64,000 nucleotides of DNA from an uncultured Candidatus Melainabacteria bacterium (GTDB lineage: Bacteria; Cyanobacteriota; Vampirovibrionia; Gastranaerophilales; Gastranaerophilaceae). The notes beneath the pieces were generated by a model. It worked only from the letters and a program-made list of their open reading frames with translations, did not search any database and was not told the origin of the DNA. The translations under genes and the position numbers were made by a program. Location: assembly GCA_934754515.1 (NCBI GenBank), contig CAKVIG010000010.1, positions 1 to 64,000 of the forward strand, read 5' to 3'. This document shows, one piece after another, positions 16,245 to 23,890 of the stretch (its first letter is position 1; every line of letters begins with the position of its first letter).

Positions 16245-16471
16245 AGGTTTGTTATATTTAATTGTCATGTCGAGTGGCGGTATCGGTAAATATTTTATAT
16301 ACGGCTCATCTCGCTCACGCTCGAACTCACCTTCCTCTATTGAAACTTGACATTTAGTCAACTTTCAACAGAGTTCTTGGCTCATCTCGCTCACGCTCGA
16401 ACTCACCTTCCTCTATTGAAACTTGATATTTAGTCAACTTTCAACAGAGTTCTTGCCACTACGACAAGTTT
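16234..16471. repeat. tRNA-Leu 5'-end duplication flanking a 221-bp insert
   Basis: GCCACTACGACAGGTTT (16234-16250; tRNA 5' end plus upstream bases) recurs as GCCACTACGACAAGTTT at 16455-16471, 16 of 17 identical and in the same orientation. Between them lie an inverted degenerate copy of the tRNA 5' half (16269-16291, GTCGAGTGGCGGTATCGG) and two 76-bp tandem repeats. It looks like an insertion or recombination scar at a tRNA gene. No integrase is present. Confidence 0.75.
16303..16454. repeat. Two tandem 76-bp repeats
   Basis: Units 16303-16378 and 16379-16454 differ at a single base. Each ends in an imperfect hairpin (CTCTATTGAAACTTGAC against GTCAACTTTCAACAGAG). It sits upstream of tRNA-Leu, where its promoter would be expected, so it may influence tRNA transcription or processing. 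Confidence 0.92.
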
Positions 16472-16590
16472 ATTATTAAATTTTCAACAAAAGAATTCTA
16501 ACATAAAAAATCTTTTGTTACAAATGTAACACTTTTATTGACTCAAAATTATATCTGCAAGAAAATATTTCTTGTGAGGTAAAAATAAAA

Positions 16591-16818
16591 ATGAACGTAT
16601 CATCAATATCACAAAACGATAGTTTTACACCAAGACGAAATTTATTTATCAGATATGCAAACAGCTTTATGTCAATGGCTAACGGTAACTCAGAGGCTGT
16701 TGAAAAAGCGCAAAAGGCTAATCCTGAAGATAGCAAGCTAAACAAAATTAAAGGCATTGAAACCCTTACAATTTTCCCTAAGCAAGTTATTGATGGTAAA
16801 ACTATTATTACTGCGTAA
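16591..16818 (+). CDS. Small protein of unknown function (75 residues)
   Basis: 75 residues, polar, without signal peptide or membrane segment. The Ser/Asn-rich start (MNVSSISQND) is like other lineage-specific proteins here. GTGAGG lies about 10 bases before the ATG. The region is otherwise non-coding. An opposite-strand frame (16518-16850) overlaps it but has no ribosome binding site. Could be spurious; no family recognised. Confidence 0.5.
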   Translation: MNVSSISQNDSFTPRRNLFIRYANSFMSMANGNSEAVEKAQKANPEDSKLNKIKGIETLTIFPKQVIDGKTIITA

Positions 16819-16830
16819 ATATAAAGTTTT

Positions 16831-16929
16831 TGTTGGGTAAGAATGTCCAAACCTGCATATTGCTAAAGGTGTTTTATACGTAGAAATAAAACCCTCACCC
16901 TAGCCCTCTCCCTAGGAGAGGGAATGACC
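16831..16929. repeat. Adjacent C2 and A5 palindromic repeats upstream of dut
   Basis: A degenerate GTTGGGT..GTCCAAAC palindrome (16831-16855) is followed by a GC-rich element at 16891-16929 (ACCCTCACCCTAGCCCTCTC, then CCTAGGAGAGGGAATGACC). The latter nearly equals the in-frame copy at 9736-9776. Confidence 0.8.
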
Positions 16930-16963
16930 AATTTATGTTGATTTAAAGTTTTTAGGAGAAAGT

Positions 16964-17401
16964 ATGATTTTAAAGATTTTTAGAATGGAACACAACCGTT
17001 TTGTTCCGGAATACAAAACAGAAGGTGCTGCCGGCATGGATTTGTGTGCAGCTATTGATGAAGAAATTACGCTTCAACCTTTAGAAAGAAAATTAATTCC
17101 AACCGGTTTGAAAATCGAATTAGAACACGGTTATGAAGCACAAATCAGACCACGCTCAGGTCTTTCTATTAAGCACGGTATCAGCCTTATCAATTGCGTT
17201 GGTACAATTGACGAGGATTATCGCGGTGAAGTTTGTATTCCGCTTGTAAATTTATCAAACGAACCATATACGATTAAACCTGATGAAAGAGTTGCACAAA
17301 TGGTTATTGCTCGTTACGAACAAGCAAAAATTGACGTTGTTACAGAACTTTCTGAAACAGAACGCGGTGCCGGTGGTTTTGGTTCAACAGGAAAAGTTTA
17401 A
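16964..17401 (+). CDS. dut: dUTP diphosphatase
   Basis: 145 residues, normal trimeric dUTPase. Motifs in order: AGMDLCA (motif 1), PRSGLSIKHG (motif 2), GTIDEDYRGEV (motif 3), ERVAQMVI (motif 4) and the C-terminal arm ERGAGGFGSTG (motif 5). It hydrolyses dUTP to dUMP and pyrophosphate, keeping uracil out of DNA and feeding thymidylate synthesis. AGGAGA precedes the ATG. A single gene, convergent with fliE. Confidence 0.96.
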   Translation: MILKIFRMEHNRFVPEYKTEGAAGMDLCAAIDEEITLQPLERKLIPTGLKIELEHGYEAQIRPRSGLSIKHGISLINCVGTIDEDYRGEVCIPLVNLSNEPYTIKPDERVAQMVIARYEQAKIDVVTELSETERGAGGFGSTGKV

Positions 17402-17428
17402 ACTTTTTGTACCATTAACTTTATTCTA

Positions 17429-17830
17429 TTAAATTGCCATGCTTGTGATGTCAGTGTAAGCAGAAATCAATCTATTACGAACTTGGATTGCCATTTGCAT
17501 ACTTAGAGATGCTTTTTCAGCTGCAATCATTGCATCATGGATATTGGTTGAACCGCCCATTGCAATATCTTCTTGCATTCTGTCGGCAGAAATCTTAGCG
17601 TCATTGACCGCATTCAAGCTGCTTGAGAACGCATTACCCATTTGTGAAGCAAAATTACCCAAACCTGTTTTATCACCTTTATCTTTTACAGGATAGCTCT
17701 TTGCAGCTTTTTCTAAAGCTTCTTCAAACTCGTTGTTTTTAACATCAAACGACGCATGACCTTGCAAAAATTGGTTATAGTCATTTATGGCGTTTAAATT
17801 GTATTCAGTTATGTTCGGTGTGAAATTCAT
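17429..17830 (-). CDS. fliE: Flagellar hook-basal body protein FliE
   Basis: 133 residues. The C-terminal half carries the FliE signature (about 90-133: NIHDAMIAAEKASLSMQMAI, then QVRNRLISAYTDITSM). The N terminus is variable. FliE links the MS ring to the proximal rod. It is the last gene of a minus-strand set with flgB and flgC upstream, the usual flgB-flgC-fliE order. GAGG precedes the ATG. Repeat element E1 occupies the gap to flgC. Confidence 0.93.
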   Translation of the reverse strand: MNFTPNITEYNLNAINDYNQFLQGHASFDVKNNEFEEALEKAAKSYPVKDKGDKTGLGNFASQMGNAFSSSLNAVNDAKISADRMQEDIAMGGSTNIHDAMIAAEKASLSMQMAIQVRNRLISAYTDITSMAI

Positions 17831-17870
17831 TGTGTAACCTCGATTAAGTTTAGTAGTTTAGGACTTTAGA

Positions 17871-17988
17871 AGTTGAAAGGTTGAACAGTTGAAAAGTGGA
17901 ACAGTAATTTTAAAATTCTTAAATTAGCATTTGTTTATAAAAAATTATAACAACTTTTCAACTTTTTCGCTTTTCAACCGTTCAACTC
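17871..17988. repeat. GTTGAAAGG-family inverted repeat, copy E1
   Basis: GTTGAAAGGTTGAACAGTTG on one side, and CAACTTTTTCGCTTTTCAAC with CGTTCAAC on the other, spaced about 65 bp. An imperfect inverted repeat between flgC and fliE. A second copy is at 60513-60630, upstream of glmS. Confidence 0.75.
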
Positions 17989-18021
17989 ATTTCCTACAAA
18001 CTTTCTTATTTAATAATTACC

Positions 18022-18528
18022 CTAAATATTCATCGCGCTCTGCATCATTGTCTTAACGTTTTCTGCAACCGTTGCGTTGGCTTCGTAAGCCTTTGATGCT
18101 GATATCATGCCAACCATTTCTTCTACAAGATTAATGTTTGGCAAATCTACGTACCCTTCTTCGTCCGCATCGGGATGAGACGGGTCGTAAACAGTCTTAA
18201 CTCCGTCCTCTGCTTCATAAATCTCATCAACCTGAACTCCGCCGGTAATCATACCGTTATTAAGCGCAACATTCGCATTAATAAGCATATTACCTGTTCT
18301 TGGATCAAATTGTGCGTCAGGACTGTTAGAAGAAAAATTTGAGTAACCTCTGTTCAAATTATCTTCATAAATTGTTCTAAAGGATACGTCTTTTTTTACA
18401 TAAACCCCTTTTGAACCGTCAGGTTGACGAGTTGTGTTTATGTTTGCAATATTACTTGCAACCGTATCCATTTTTACTCTTTGTGCTGCCATGCCTGAGC
18501 CGGCTATGTCGAATATGTTGAAACTCAT
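18022..18528 (-). CDS. flgC: Flagellar basal-body rod protein FlgC
   Basis: 168 residues. The N terminus (FNIFDIAGSGMAAQRVKMDT, then VASNIANINTTR) and C terminus (NINLVEEMVGMISASKAYEA, then NATV) are the conserved axial-family coiled ends. A variable domain lies between. Proximal rod component exported by the flagellar type III system. GAGG lies 6 bases before the ATG. Repeat D2 separates it from flgB. Confidence 0.95.
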   Translation of the reverse strand: MSFNIFDIAGSGMAAQRVKMDTVASNIANINTTRQPDGSKGVYVKKDVSFRTIYEDNLNRGYSNFSSNSPDAQFDPRTGNMLINANVALNNGMITGGVQVDEIYEAEDGVKTVYDPSHPDADEEGYVDLPNINLVEEMVGMISASKAYEANATVAENVKTMMQSAMNI

Positions 18529-18540
18529 GTGTGCCTCTTT

Positions 18541-18667
18541 TAGGTCGTTAGGTCTTCAAGTCGTTAGGTCGTTAAGTTCGTATTAATATTTTCTATATTA
18601 AACTTGTTTTATCTTAAACATTTTTAAAATGAACTTAACGTCTTAATGACTTAAAGACTTAAAGTCC
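18541..18667. repeat. CGTTAAG-family inverted repeat, copy D2
   Basis: TCGTTAGG/TCGTTAAG tandem heptamers on one side and AACTTAACGTCTTAATGAC on the other, with an AT-rich centre. It lies between flgB and flgC, so a flagellar transcript would carry this large hairpin. Confidence 0.85.
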
Positions 18668-18670
18668 TCA

Positions 18671-19153
18671 CTACTGTCCTTTAATCGCCTCTGAAACCAA
18701 CGAAAACTGTCTTCTTTCCAGATTTGATAGTACCATGTATTTTGTGCCTGTTTTTGATAAATCCATCATTTCACGTTCTAATTCAACGTTATTTCCTGAT
18801 GAATTTGTACCGCTATAAACATCTGTTACAATTTGCGGTTTGAACTGGTCAAACGTATTGGATTGCAAATATGCTTTTTCTTGCTGCGTCGGAGTTCTAT
18901 AAGTGTGAACATCACCCGTAAATACATCCACCATCGGCGGTTTGTATTCAATACTGTTTTGACCTTTGATGTAGTCTTTTAAATCTTCTTTTTCAATAAT
19001 TTCAGCAAGCTGGCTTTCAAACGCAACTTCTTTTCTCTGAAACCCAGGCGTCATAACGTTTGCAATATTAGAAGCAACTGCGCGTTGTCTGTCCATCAAG
19101 CCGTCCATACCAAGCTTGGTAATGTCCATTGTTCTGTTTGTAATCAAGTCCAT
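18671..19153 (-). CDS. flgB: Flagellar basal-body rod protein FlgB
   Basis: 160 residues. N-terminal axial-family helix with MDGLMDRQRAVASNIANVMT, then PGFQRKEVAFE. A C-terminal helix with ELEREMMDLSKTGTKYMVLS. FlgB is the innermost proximal rod protein. Only two bases separate it from the histidine kinase gene upstream, so kinase and rod genes are probably one transcript. Confidence 0.94.
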   Translation of the reverse strand: MDLITNRTMDITKLGMDGLMDRQRAVASNIANVMTPGFQRKEVAFESQLAEIIEKEDLKDYIKGQNSIEYKPPMVDVFTGDVHTYRTPTQQEKAYLQSNTFDQFKPQIVTDVYSGTNSSGNNVELEREMMDLSKTGTKYMVLSNLERRQFSLVSEAIKGQ

Positions 19154-19155
19154 AG

Positions 19156-20373
19156 CTACACCAATCCTATCTTAATCACAAATTCTGTGTAATCATCGCC
19201 AGAATGTGCAAGCTTCAACAATCCTGCCTGTTCCTCGATTGATTTTTTGCAAATACTTAAGCCCAAACCTGAACCTGTTTTCTTTGTTGTAAATCCTTCC
19301 TCGAAAATCATACCAGGCTGAGAGATTCTATCTGCATTGTTCCTAATTCTGATTATTGCAGAATCTCCATCTTCTTCTGTCTTAATTTTAATATACTTAC
19401 CATCTCCGACATTCTCGCCGAACGCTTCTACTGCATTTTTAACTAAATTAATTAGCACTGCAATAAAATTATTTTCGTCAACCAAAATTTCTTTGTCTAC
19501 ATTATTTTCAATTTCATAATTAATATTTTTGCATTCAAAGTAAACTTTGGTCAAATCAACAGCATTATCAATAATTGATTTTAAGTTATGCGGTTTTAAG
19601 TTCAATCCGTCTGTAGCTTTTAGAGCAACCAAAGAATTGCTCGCCATTTTAACCGCACGATTTAAACAATTAAGCGCATTTTCAATCGCATCTGCTTCAA
19701 TATCGTTTTTCTTGCAGTATTTTCTAATGATTTCTGTATACAAATCACAAATAGAAAGCTGATTTTTAATTTCATGCGCAACGGCTCTCGCTGAGTCAGT
19801 TTTTTCAGGCTTGTAAGTCTGAATTTCCGCATACTTCAAAACCGCATCTTTAGAAGATTCATCCATATTTTCGACAAGACGTCTGATTGATGAGTTCAAG
19901 AGAATATTGTCACGTCTGTCAGGTTTAAAGCTTTCTTGATATTGTCTTAAATCAAAAATTGAGTTTCTGTTAATTATATCAAGTGCTTCGTTTTGAAGTT
20001 TTGAATTATATATTGAGTAATATCTTACTGTATGTTCGCTTTCAGTTCTGTTGTCCCAAATAAGAATTGCAACAAATCTGTGGGTCAAAACGCATAAGAA
20101 TTCTGTTCCTGCCCAAACTTTTTCGCGCAAGTTTTCGCTGTCGTCAGAATAATCAATATCTTCTATTTCAGAAAACTCTAACCTTTTAAGCAAACCTAAA
20201 ATTCCTGCTTTATCAATGATACGGTGCAAAACAACAGCTTCTTCCGGTTTGTCAAGCAAAGGTTCCAATACCCCGCGAATTACACATCGCAGTGCCTGAC
20301 GAGAAAGAAAACGATTTTCTTGCGAATCAATCAGTTCTCTTAAGTAGTTTTGTTGTCTTACAATTTTTTTCAT
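19156..20373 (-). CDS. Sensor histidine kinase, probable flagellar regulator
   Basis: 405 residues, no membrane segment, so cytoplasmic. The N-terminal 190 residues have no recognised sensor fold. The dimerisation/phosphoacceptor segment is AVAHEIKNQL with H200. The ATPase domain has an N box (NLVKNAVEAFGE, about 309-320), an F-box-like FEEGFTTKKTG and the G2 box GSGLGLSI (367-374). It resembles NtrB/FlgS-type kinases in lacking a transmembrane sensor. It is directly upstream of flgB and downstream of a NarL-type response regulator, so it likely controls flagellar genes. GAAGG precedes the ATG. Confidence 0.9.
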   Translation of the reverse strand: MKKIVRQQNYLRELIDSQENRFLSRQALRCVIRGVLEPLLDKPEEAVVLHRIIDKAGILGLLKRLEFSEIEDIDYSDDSENLREKVWAGTEFLCVLTHRFVAILIWDNRTESEHTVRYYSIYNSKLQNEALDIINRNSIFDLRQYQESFKPDRRDNILLNSSIRRLVENMDESSKDAVLKYAEIQTYKPEKTDSARAVAHEIKNQLSICDLYTEIIRKYCKKNDIEADAIENALNCLNRAVKMASNSLVALKATDGLNLKPHNLKSIIDNAVDLTKVYFECKNINYEIENNVDKEILVDENNFIAVLINLVKNAVEAFGENVGDGKYIKIKTEEDGDSAIIRIRNNADRISQPGMIFEEGFTTKKTGSGLGLSICKKSIEEQAGLLKLAHSGDDYTEFVIKIGLV

Positions 20374-20389
20374 TGAAACCTTCTCTAAT

Positions 20390-20527
20390 GTCGTTAAGTC
20401 TTTAGGTCGTTAAGACGTTAAGTTCATTTTGGTGATGTCGTTAAGTAGTTCGGTCGTTGGGGCATTATGTTCATTTTAGAAAATATTAATACGAACTTAA
20501 CGTCTTAATGACTCAACGACTTAACGA
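20390..20527. repeat. CGTTAAG-family inverted repeat, copy D3
   Basis: Largest copy, about 138 bp. Several CGTTAAG/CGTTAGG/CGTTGGG units are followed by GAACTTAACGTCTTAATGAC and ACGACTTAACG. It occupies the gap between the response regulator stop and the kinase start. Confidence 0.85.
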
Positions 20528-20536
20528 TGTTCCAAA

Positions 20537-21244
20537 CTACGCCGAAATCTTAACCTTCTTGCTTAAAAATCCGTTATTAATCGCATACAAGACAGCTTGT
20601 GTTCTGTCATTAACTTGCAATTTTTGGAAAATATTATTTACGTGTGTTTTAACAGTTGTTTCAGAGATGAATAATTTGTTTGCAACACCTTTATAAGTAA
20701 TACCTTGAGTTAAAAGTTCCAAAACTTCTTCTTCTCTTTGAGTCAATTCATTAAGCAAGTTTTCTTCTTTTTCGATTTCTGCTTTTGCATTTTCGTTTCT
20801 GAATGTTTGTTGGAAATATTCAAAGAATCTTGAAGTCAAAGCGTTTGGCAAGTAGATTTTGCCGTTCAAAACTTCTTCAATTGCATAAATAAGTTGAGCT
20901 GATGCCATAGTTTTTAGAACATAGCCTTTAGCACCAATCTTCATTGCTCTAAAGATCAAATCTGCATCATCATATCCTGAAAGTGCCAAAATCTTTGTAT
21001 CTAATCCAAGTTTTTCGATATCAATAATACCTTGCAAACCATCTCTTTCAGGCATATTCATATCAAGTAAAACGATATCCGGTTGATATTTCTTGATTAA
21101 ATTCAAACCGACTGTAACATTTGTTGCGATACCAACAACATCAAAAGTTCCTTCAAGATTCAAAAGTTCTCTGATGCCTGCTAAATGTTCGTAGTTGTCA
21201 TCAATAAGAAGCACTCTCGATTTCTTCTTAAACTCACGTCTCAT
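20537..21244 (-). CDS. NarL/FixJ family response regulator
   Basis: 235 residues. Receiver domain with acidic pair DD at 15-16, phosphoacceptor D61 (VLLDMNMPERDG) and K111 (KGYVLK). A linker of about 35 residues follows, then a LuxR-type HTH (about 166-212: LTQREEEVLELLTQG, ISETTVKTHVNNIFQKL). It probably receives phosphate from the kinase encoded next on the same strand and regulates the flgB-flgC-fliE unit. The HTH recognition helix closely resembles that of the stand-alone HTH protein at 31951. Confidence 0.93.
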   Translation of the reverse strand: MRREFKKKSRVLLIDDNYEHLAGIRELLNLEGTFDVVGIATNVTVGLNLIKKYQPDIVLLDMNMPERDGLQGIIDIEKLGLDTKILALSGYDDADLIFRAMKIGAKGYVLKTMASAQLIYAIEEVLNGKIYLPNALTSRFFEYFQQTFRNENAKAEIEKEENLLNELTQREEEVLELLTQGITYKGVANKLFISETTVKTHVNNIFQKLQVNDRTQAVLYAINNGFLSKKVKISA

Positions 21245-21613
21245 ACTCTCTTCCTTCCCTCATCGTAAATTGTTTCTTTTCTACACTATTCATATTACCC
21301 CCTTATAGAGGATATTTTCATCAATAGAATGATTAATTTTAAAGCATTTGAGGTAGATTGAAAGATATAGACCGAATGGTCTAGAAGACGGAGAAAAAAC
21401 AATGTTTATAGGAGTTTAGACGGTTGTTATTTAAAATCGTCGATTTATATGAGGGTACTATAATCAGACTAGTATAAAGAATGTACTCTTAAAAAATCCT
21501 ACTTGACATATACAATTGCGAGGAACAGCGATAATTTTGGGTGACGAAGCAATCCATTATTTTTTATACAAATTAGTATATGTTTTTTTAATTCAAATTT
21601 TTACTCGACAATA

Positions 21614-21639
21614 GTGCCGAAGGCGGGAGAGGGTGTTAT
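21614..21639. repeat. 26-bp dispersed repeat, copy 2
   Basis: Exact copy of 14-39 (GCCGAAGGCGGGAGAGGG core). Confidence 0.85.
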
Positions 21640-21795
21640 TAACTTTTTTTAGATTGAACGACAACAGCGCCGCGAGCGTGCAGCGTTTAGCTGCGATAGC
21701 GAGCGCAAGAGTGCAAGCTTTGCTTGCTAATAATCATCCATTTATCAACGCTCGTAGGAGCGTAGGAAACTATGGCGTGTTTTCTCTTTCTTTTG

Positions 21796-21842
21796 GTACT
21801 TTTCTTTCTCTTTTCTTCGCAACAAAAGAGAAAGAAAAGTAC
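21796..21842. repeat. Perfect 19-bp hairpin
   Basis: GTACTTTTCTTTCTCTTTT and its exact complement around the 9-base loop CTTCGCAAC. Pyrimidine-only arm after the first four bases. Paired with a second hairpin 21 bp downstream. Confidence 0.92.
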
Positions 21843-21863
21843 ATTTCAAAAACTATTTTTCAC

Positions 21864-21920
21864 AATAATTCTTACTTTTTCTTCTTTTTTGCGATAAAAG
21901 AAGAAAAAGTAAGAATTATT
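21864..21920. repeat. Perfect 25-bp hairpin
   Basis: Left arm AATAATTCTTAC followed by TTTTTCTTCTTTT, with its exact complement after the loop TTGCGAT. Same design as the preceding hairpin (pyrimidine-rich left arm, loop containing GCG or CGC) but a different stem sequence, so it is not a simple duplication. Confidence 0.92.
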
Positions 21921-21997
21921 TTTCCACCATTTAACTGAACACAAAAAACAACTTTTGTTTATAATAAATATAGGATATAATTTTATTGGGGTATAAA

Positions 21998-22450
21998 ATG
22001 AAAAGAATTCTATTATCAATATTAGTTGGTTTTTTGTTGTTATCAGCGATTTCGTTGGATGTATCGGCTGCAAAAAAATCTTCAAAACTTTCTAAAGAAG
22101 CGATTACTGAAATGTCCGATAATATTGATAAACTTACGGAAAAAATATACGGTCGTGCTTTGTTGTCACCTCAAGACAATGAAACTCTTATCGGTATAAA
22201 AATCAAACTTGATAACCAAATGCTTGTAGCAACTTCAACTGAACTTGCACCTTTGTATTATAAAGCAGGCAATATTTACAAACTTCGTGATATGAAGCCG
22301 GAAGCAATTGAATGCTACCAAACAATTTTGGAAAACTTTTCCGATACGGCTTTAGCTCCAAAAGCTCGCGCTGCTCTTGAATCAATGGGGGTAAAGGTTG
22401 CTGCTCCTGTTACAAGTGAAGAAGATTCTTCTTCTGATGAAGGTATTTAA
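21998..22450 (+). CDS. Exported protein with TPR-like C terminus
   Basis: 150 residues. Signal peptide (MKRILLSILVGFLLLSAISL, likely cut near VSA-AKK). The mature part contains one TPR-like helical pair (APLYYKAGNIYKLRDMKPEA, then IECYQTIL, about 90-117) and an acidic Ser/Glu/Asp tail. ATG 21998 is chosen over the in-frame TTG at 21986 because it gives a proper signal peptide and has GGGG upstream. A TATAAT box ends 16 bases before it. Convergent with the large TPR gene, with no gap between stops. Probably periplasmic; partner unknown. Confidence 0.8.
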   Translation: MKRILLSILVGFLLLSAISLDVSAAKKSSKLSKEAITEMSDNIDKLTEKIYGRALLSPQDNETLIGIKIKLDNQMLVATSTELAPLYYKAGNIYKLRDMKPEAIECYQTILENFSDTALAPKARAALESMGVKVAAPVTSEEDSSSDEGI

Positions 22451-23890
22451 TTAACCATTAATTAGTGATAAGCAGTTAGAATCATTGAAAGCCTGCAATG
22501 ATGGGTTGATTTGGATTGCTTTAGCATAATCTTTTTTAAATCCATCACTGTCGCCAAGTTCTTTTCTTATAGCTGCACGATAATAGTAGGCGTCAGCGTA
22601 ATTTGAATTGTTTTCTATTGCTTTGTTTAAATCAGCAACCGCGCCTTGTAAATCTCTAAGCACACATTTTTGCAAACCTCTGATGTAATAACTTTCTGCA
22701 AGCTTAACGTTTGTAGTTGGTACATTCTTAACTTGAGATGTTGTAATCGCAGAACCGGCAGACGCCAATTTAACAGTGCCAACTCCTGCATTGATTACAG
22801 GTGCTGATGTTTGTGTCTGTTTTACAGGTTGTACTGTTTTCGGTTGTTGAACAGGTTGAACTTTTGGTTGTGTTGGCTGAATACTTGTAATAGTTGCAAC
22901 AGGTTGAACTTGTTGCGGTAATTGTGGTTCTGCCTTCTTTTCAACTGCAGGCTTTGCTTGAGCAACTTTTGTAACAGATTTTGCAGAAGCAATAACTTGT
23001 TCAGGGTGTGTATAAGTTATTTTATTGCTATTTACATTAGATTTGATAATTGGAGAAATTACATCTTCAGTAATTCCTTGTACTACAGGAATTGCAGCAA
23101 TGTAGTTTTCATTTGAAACAAGAGGTTTAACATTCTTGATGAAAACTTGTTTTTCTGCAAGAGCAACCGCTTGGTCTAAGTCGATTGCTGCACCTTCATT
23201 ATCAAAATACAATTTTTTTAAACGACCACGGTTTGCGTAAGCAATGCTGTCTTTTGGGTTAAGTGCAATGGCTTGTGAGTAGTCGCTAAGCGCACCAACG
23301 TTGAAGTTCATACGTTTTTTTACAACGCCTCTGTTGTTGAATGCTTCTGAATCTTTTGGATTTAATTCAATAGCTTTGTTGTAATCGTCTAACGCACCTT
23401 CGTTATCACTCAACATATATTTTAAGTTGCCTCTGTTGTAGTAAACATCAGAATAACGAGGATTTAATTCAAGTGCTTTTGCGTAATCATCCATTGCTCC
23501 TTGAATATCCTTCATTGCAACCTTCAAAACACCCCTGTTATTATAAGCGTAGGCGAAATTTGGTCTAACTTTTAATGCGGTGTTATAATCCTGCATTGCG
23601 CCTGCAAAATCATTAACAATCTGTTTTATATAACCTCTGTTGAGGTACAATTCAGGGTTGTTTGGATTAATTTGAATTGCTTTGTCAAAATCAGCAATCG
23701 CACCTTGTACATCTTTTTTTAGAAATTTTAGTGATGCTCGGTTAGAGTACGCTAAGGCTGCATCAGGATTGTTTTCTATTTGTTGGGTAAATGCTTCAAT
23801 CGAGCTTTCTATTGGAGGTTGCGCAGCAAAAATATTACCCTGAAAGGCAATAGACAAAACTATAGCAAGTATTAAACTTGTTTTTTTCAC
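22451..23890 (-). CDS. Exported multi-TPR protein with proline/glutamine linker
   Basis: 479 residues from GTG 23890, chosen because GGAG lies 8 bases upstream. An in-frame TTG at 23911 has none. Signal peptide (MKKTSLILAIVLSIAFQGNI, then FAA). Six consecutive 34-residue TPR units follow (pattern AY.NRG..K...D..GA..DY.KA..LNP). Then comes a low-complexity linker rich in Pro, Gln, Val and Thr (QPKTVQPVKQ type), and a final pair of TPRs at the C terminus. TPR arrays bind other proteins, here in the periplasm. Promoter and a 240-bp AT-rich upstream gap are shared divergently with the next gene. Confidence 0.88.
   Translation of the reverse strand: MKKTSLILAIVLSIAFQGNIFAAQPPIESSIEAFTQQIENNPDAALAYSNRASLKFLKKDVQGAIADFDKAIQINPNNPELYLNRGYIKQIVNDFAGAMQDYNTALKVRPNFAYAYNNRGVLKVAMKDIQGAMDDYAKALELNPRYSDVYYNRGNLKYMLSDNEGALDDYNKAIELNPKDSEAFNNRGVVKKRMNFNVGALSDYSQAIALNPKDSIAYANRGRLKKLYFDNEGAAIDLDQAVALAEKQVFIKNVKPLVSNENYIAAIPVVQGITEDVISPIIKSNVNSNKITYTHPEQVIASAKSVTKVAQAKPAVEKKAEPQLPQQVQPVATITSIQPTQPKVQPVQQPKTVQPVKQTQTSAPVINAGVGTVKLASAGSAITTSQVKNVPTTNVKLAESYYIRGLQKCVLRDLQGAVADLNKAIENNSNYADAYYYRAAIRKELGDSDGFKKDYAKAIQINPSLQAFNDSNCLSLING

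Larger units (their letters stand above)
21245..21997. other. 753-bp gene-free, repeat-packed interval
   Basis: No convincing gene. It holds a TTGCGAGGA...GACGAAGCAATCC interspersed repeat (about 21514-21556), the exact 26-bp repeat of the window start (21614-21639), a GC-richer stretch with GCGAGCG/CGCTCG motifs (about 21665-21775) and two long perfect hairpins (21796-21842, 21864-21920). A 101-residue open frame crossing it reads these repeats and is not credible. Confidence 0.7.

Noticed and set aside
16303..16454. Possible CRISPR-like array
   Set aside because: Only two units, directly adjacent without spacers, and no cas genes.
17403..17420. Fragment of the B-family arm after dut
   Set aside because: Only about 15 bases resemble the arm end, too little to claim.
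20390..20527. CGTTAAG heptamers as iterons or regulator-binding sites
   Set aside because: Same element also occurs at recR, and it is arranged as an inverted repeat with a variable centre, so a dispersed repeat is simpler.
21633..21938. 101-residue open frame through the hairpins
   Set aside because: It simply translates the palindromic repeats (runs of Phe and Lys/Glu), and its start lies in a repeat.
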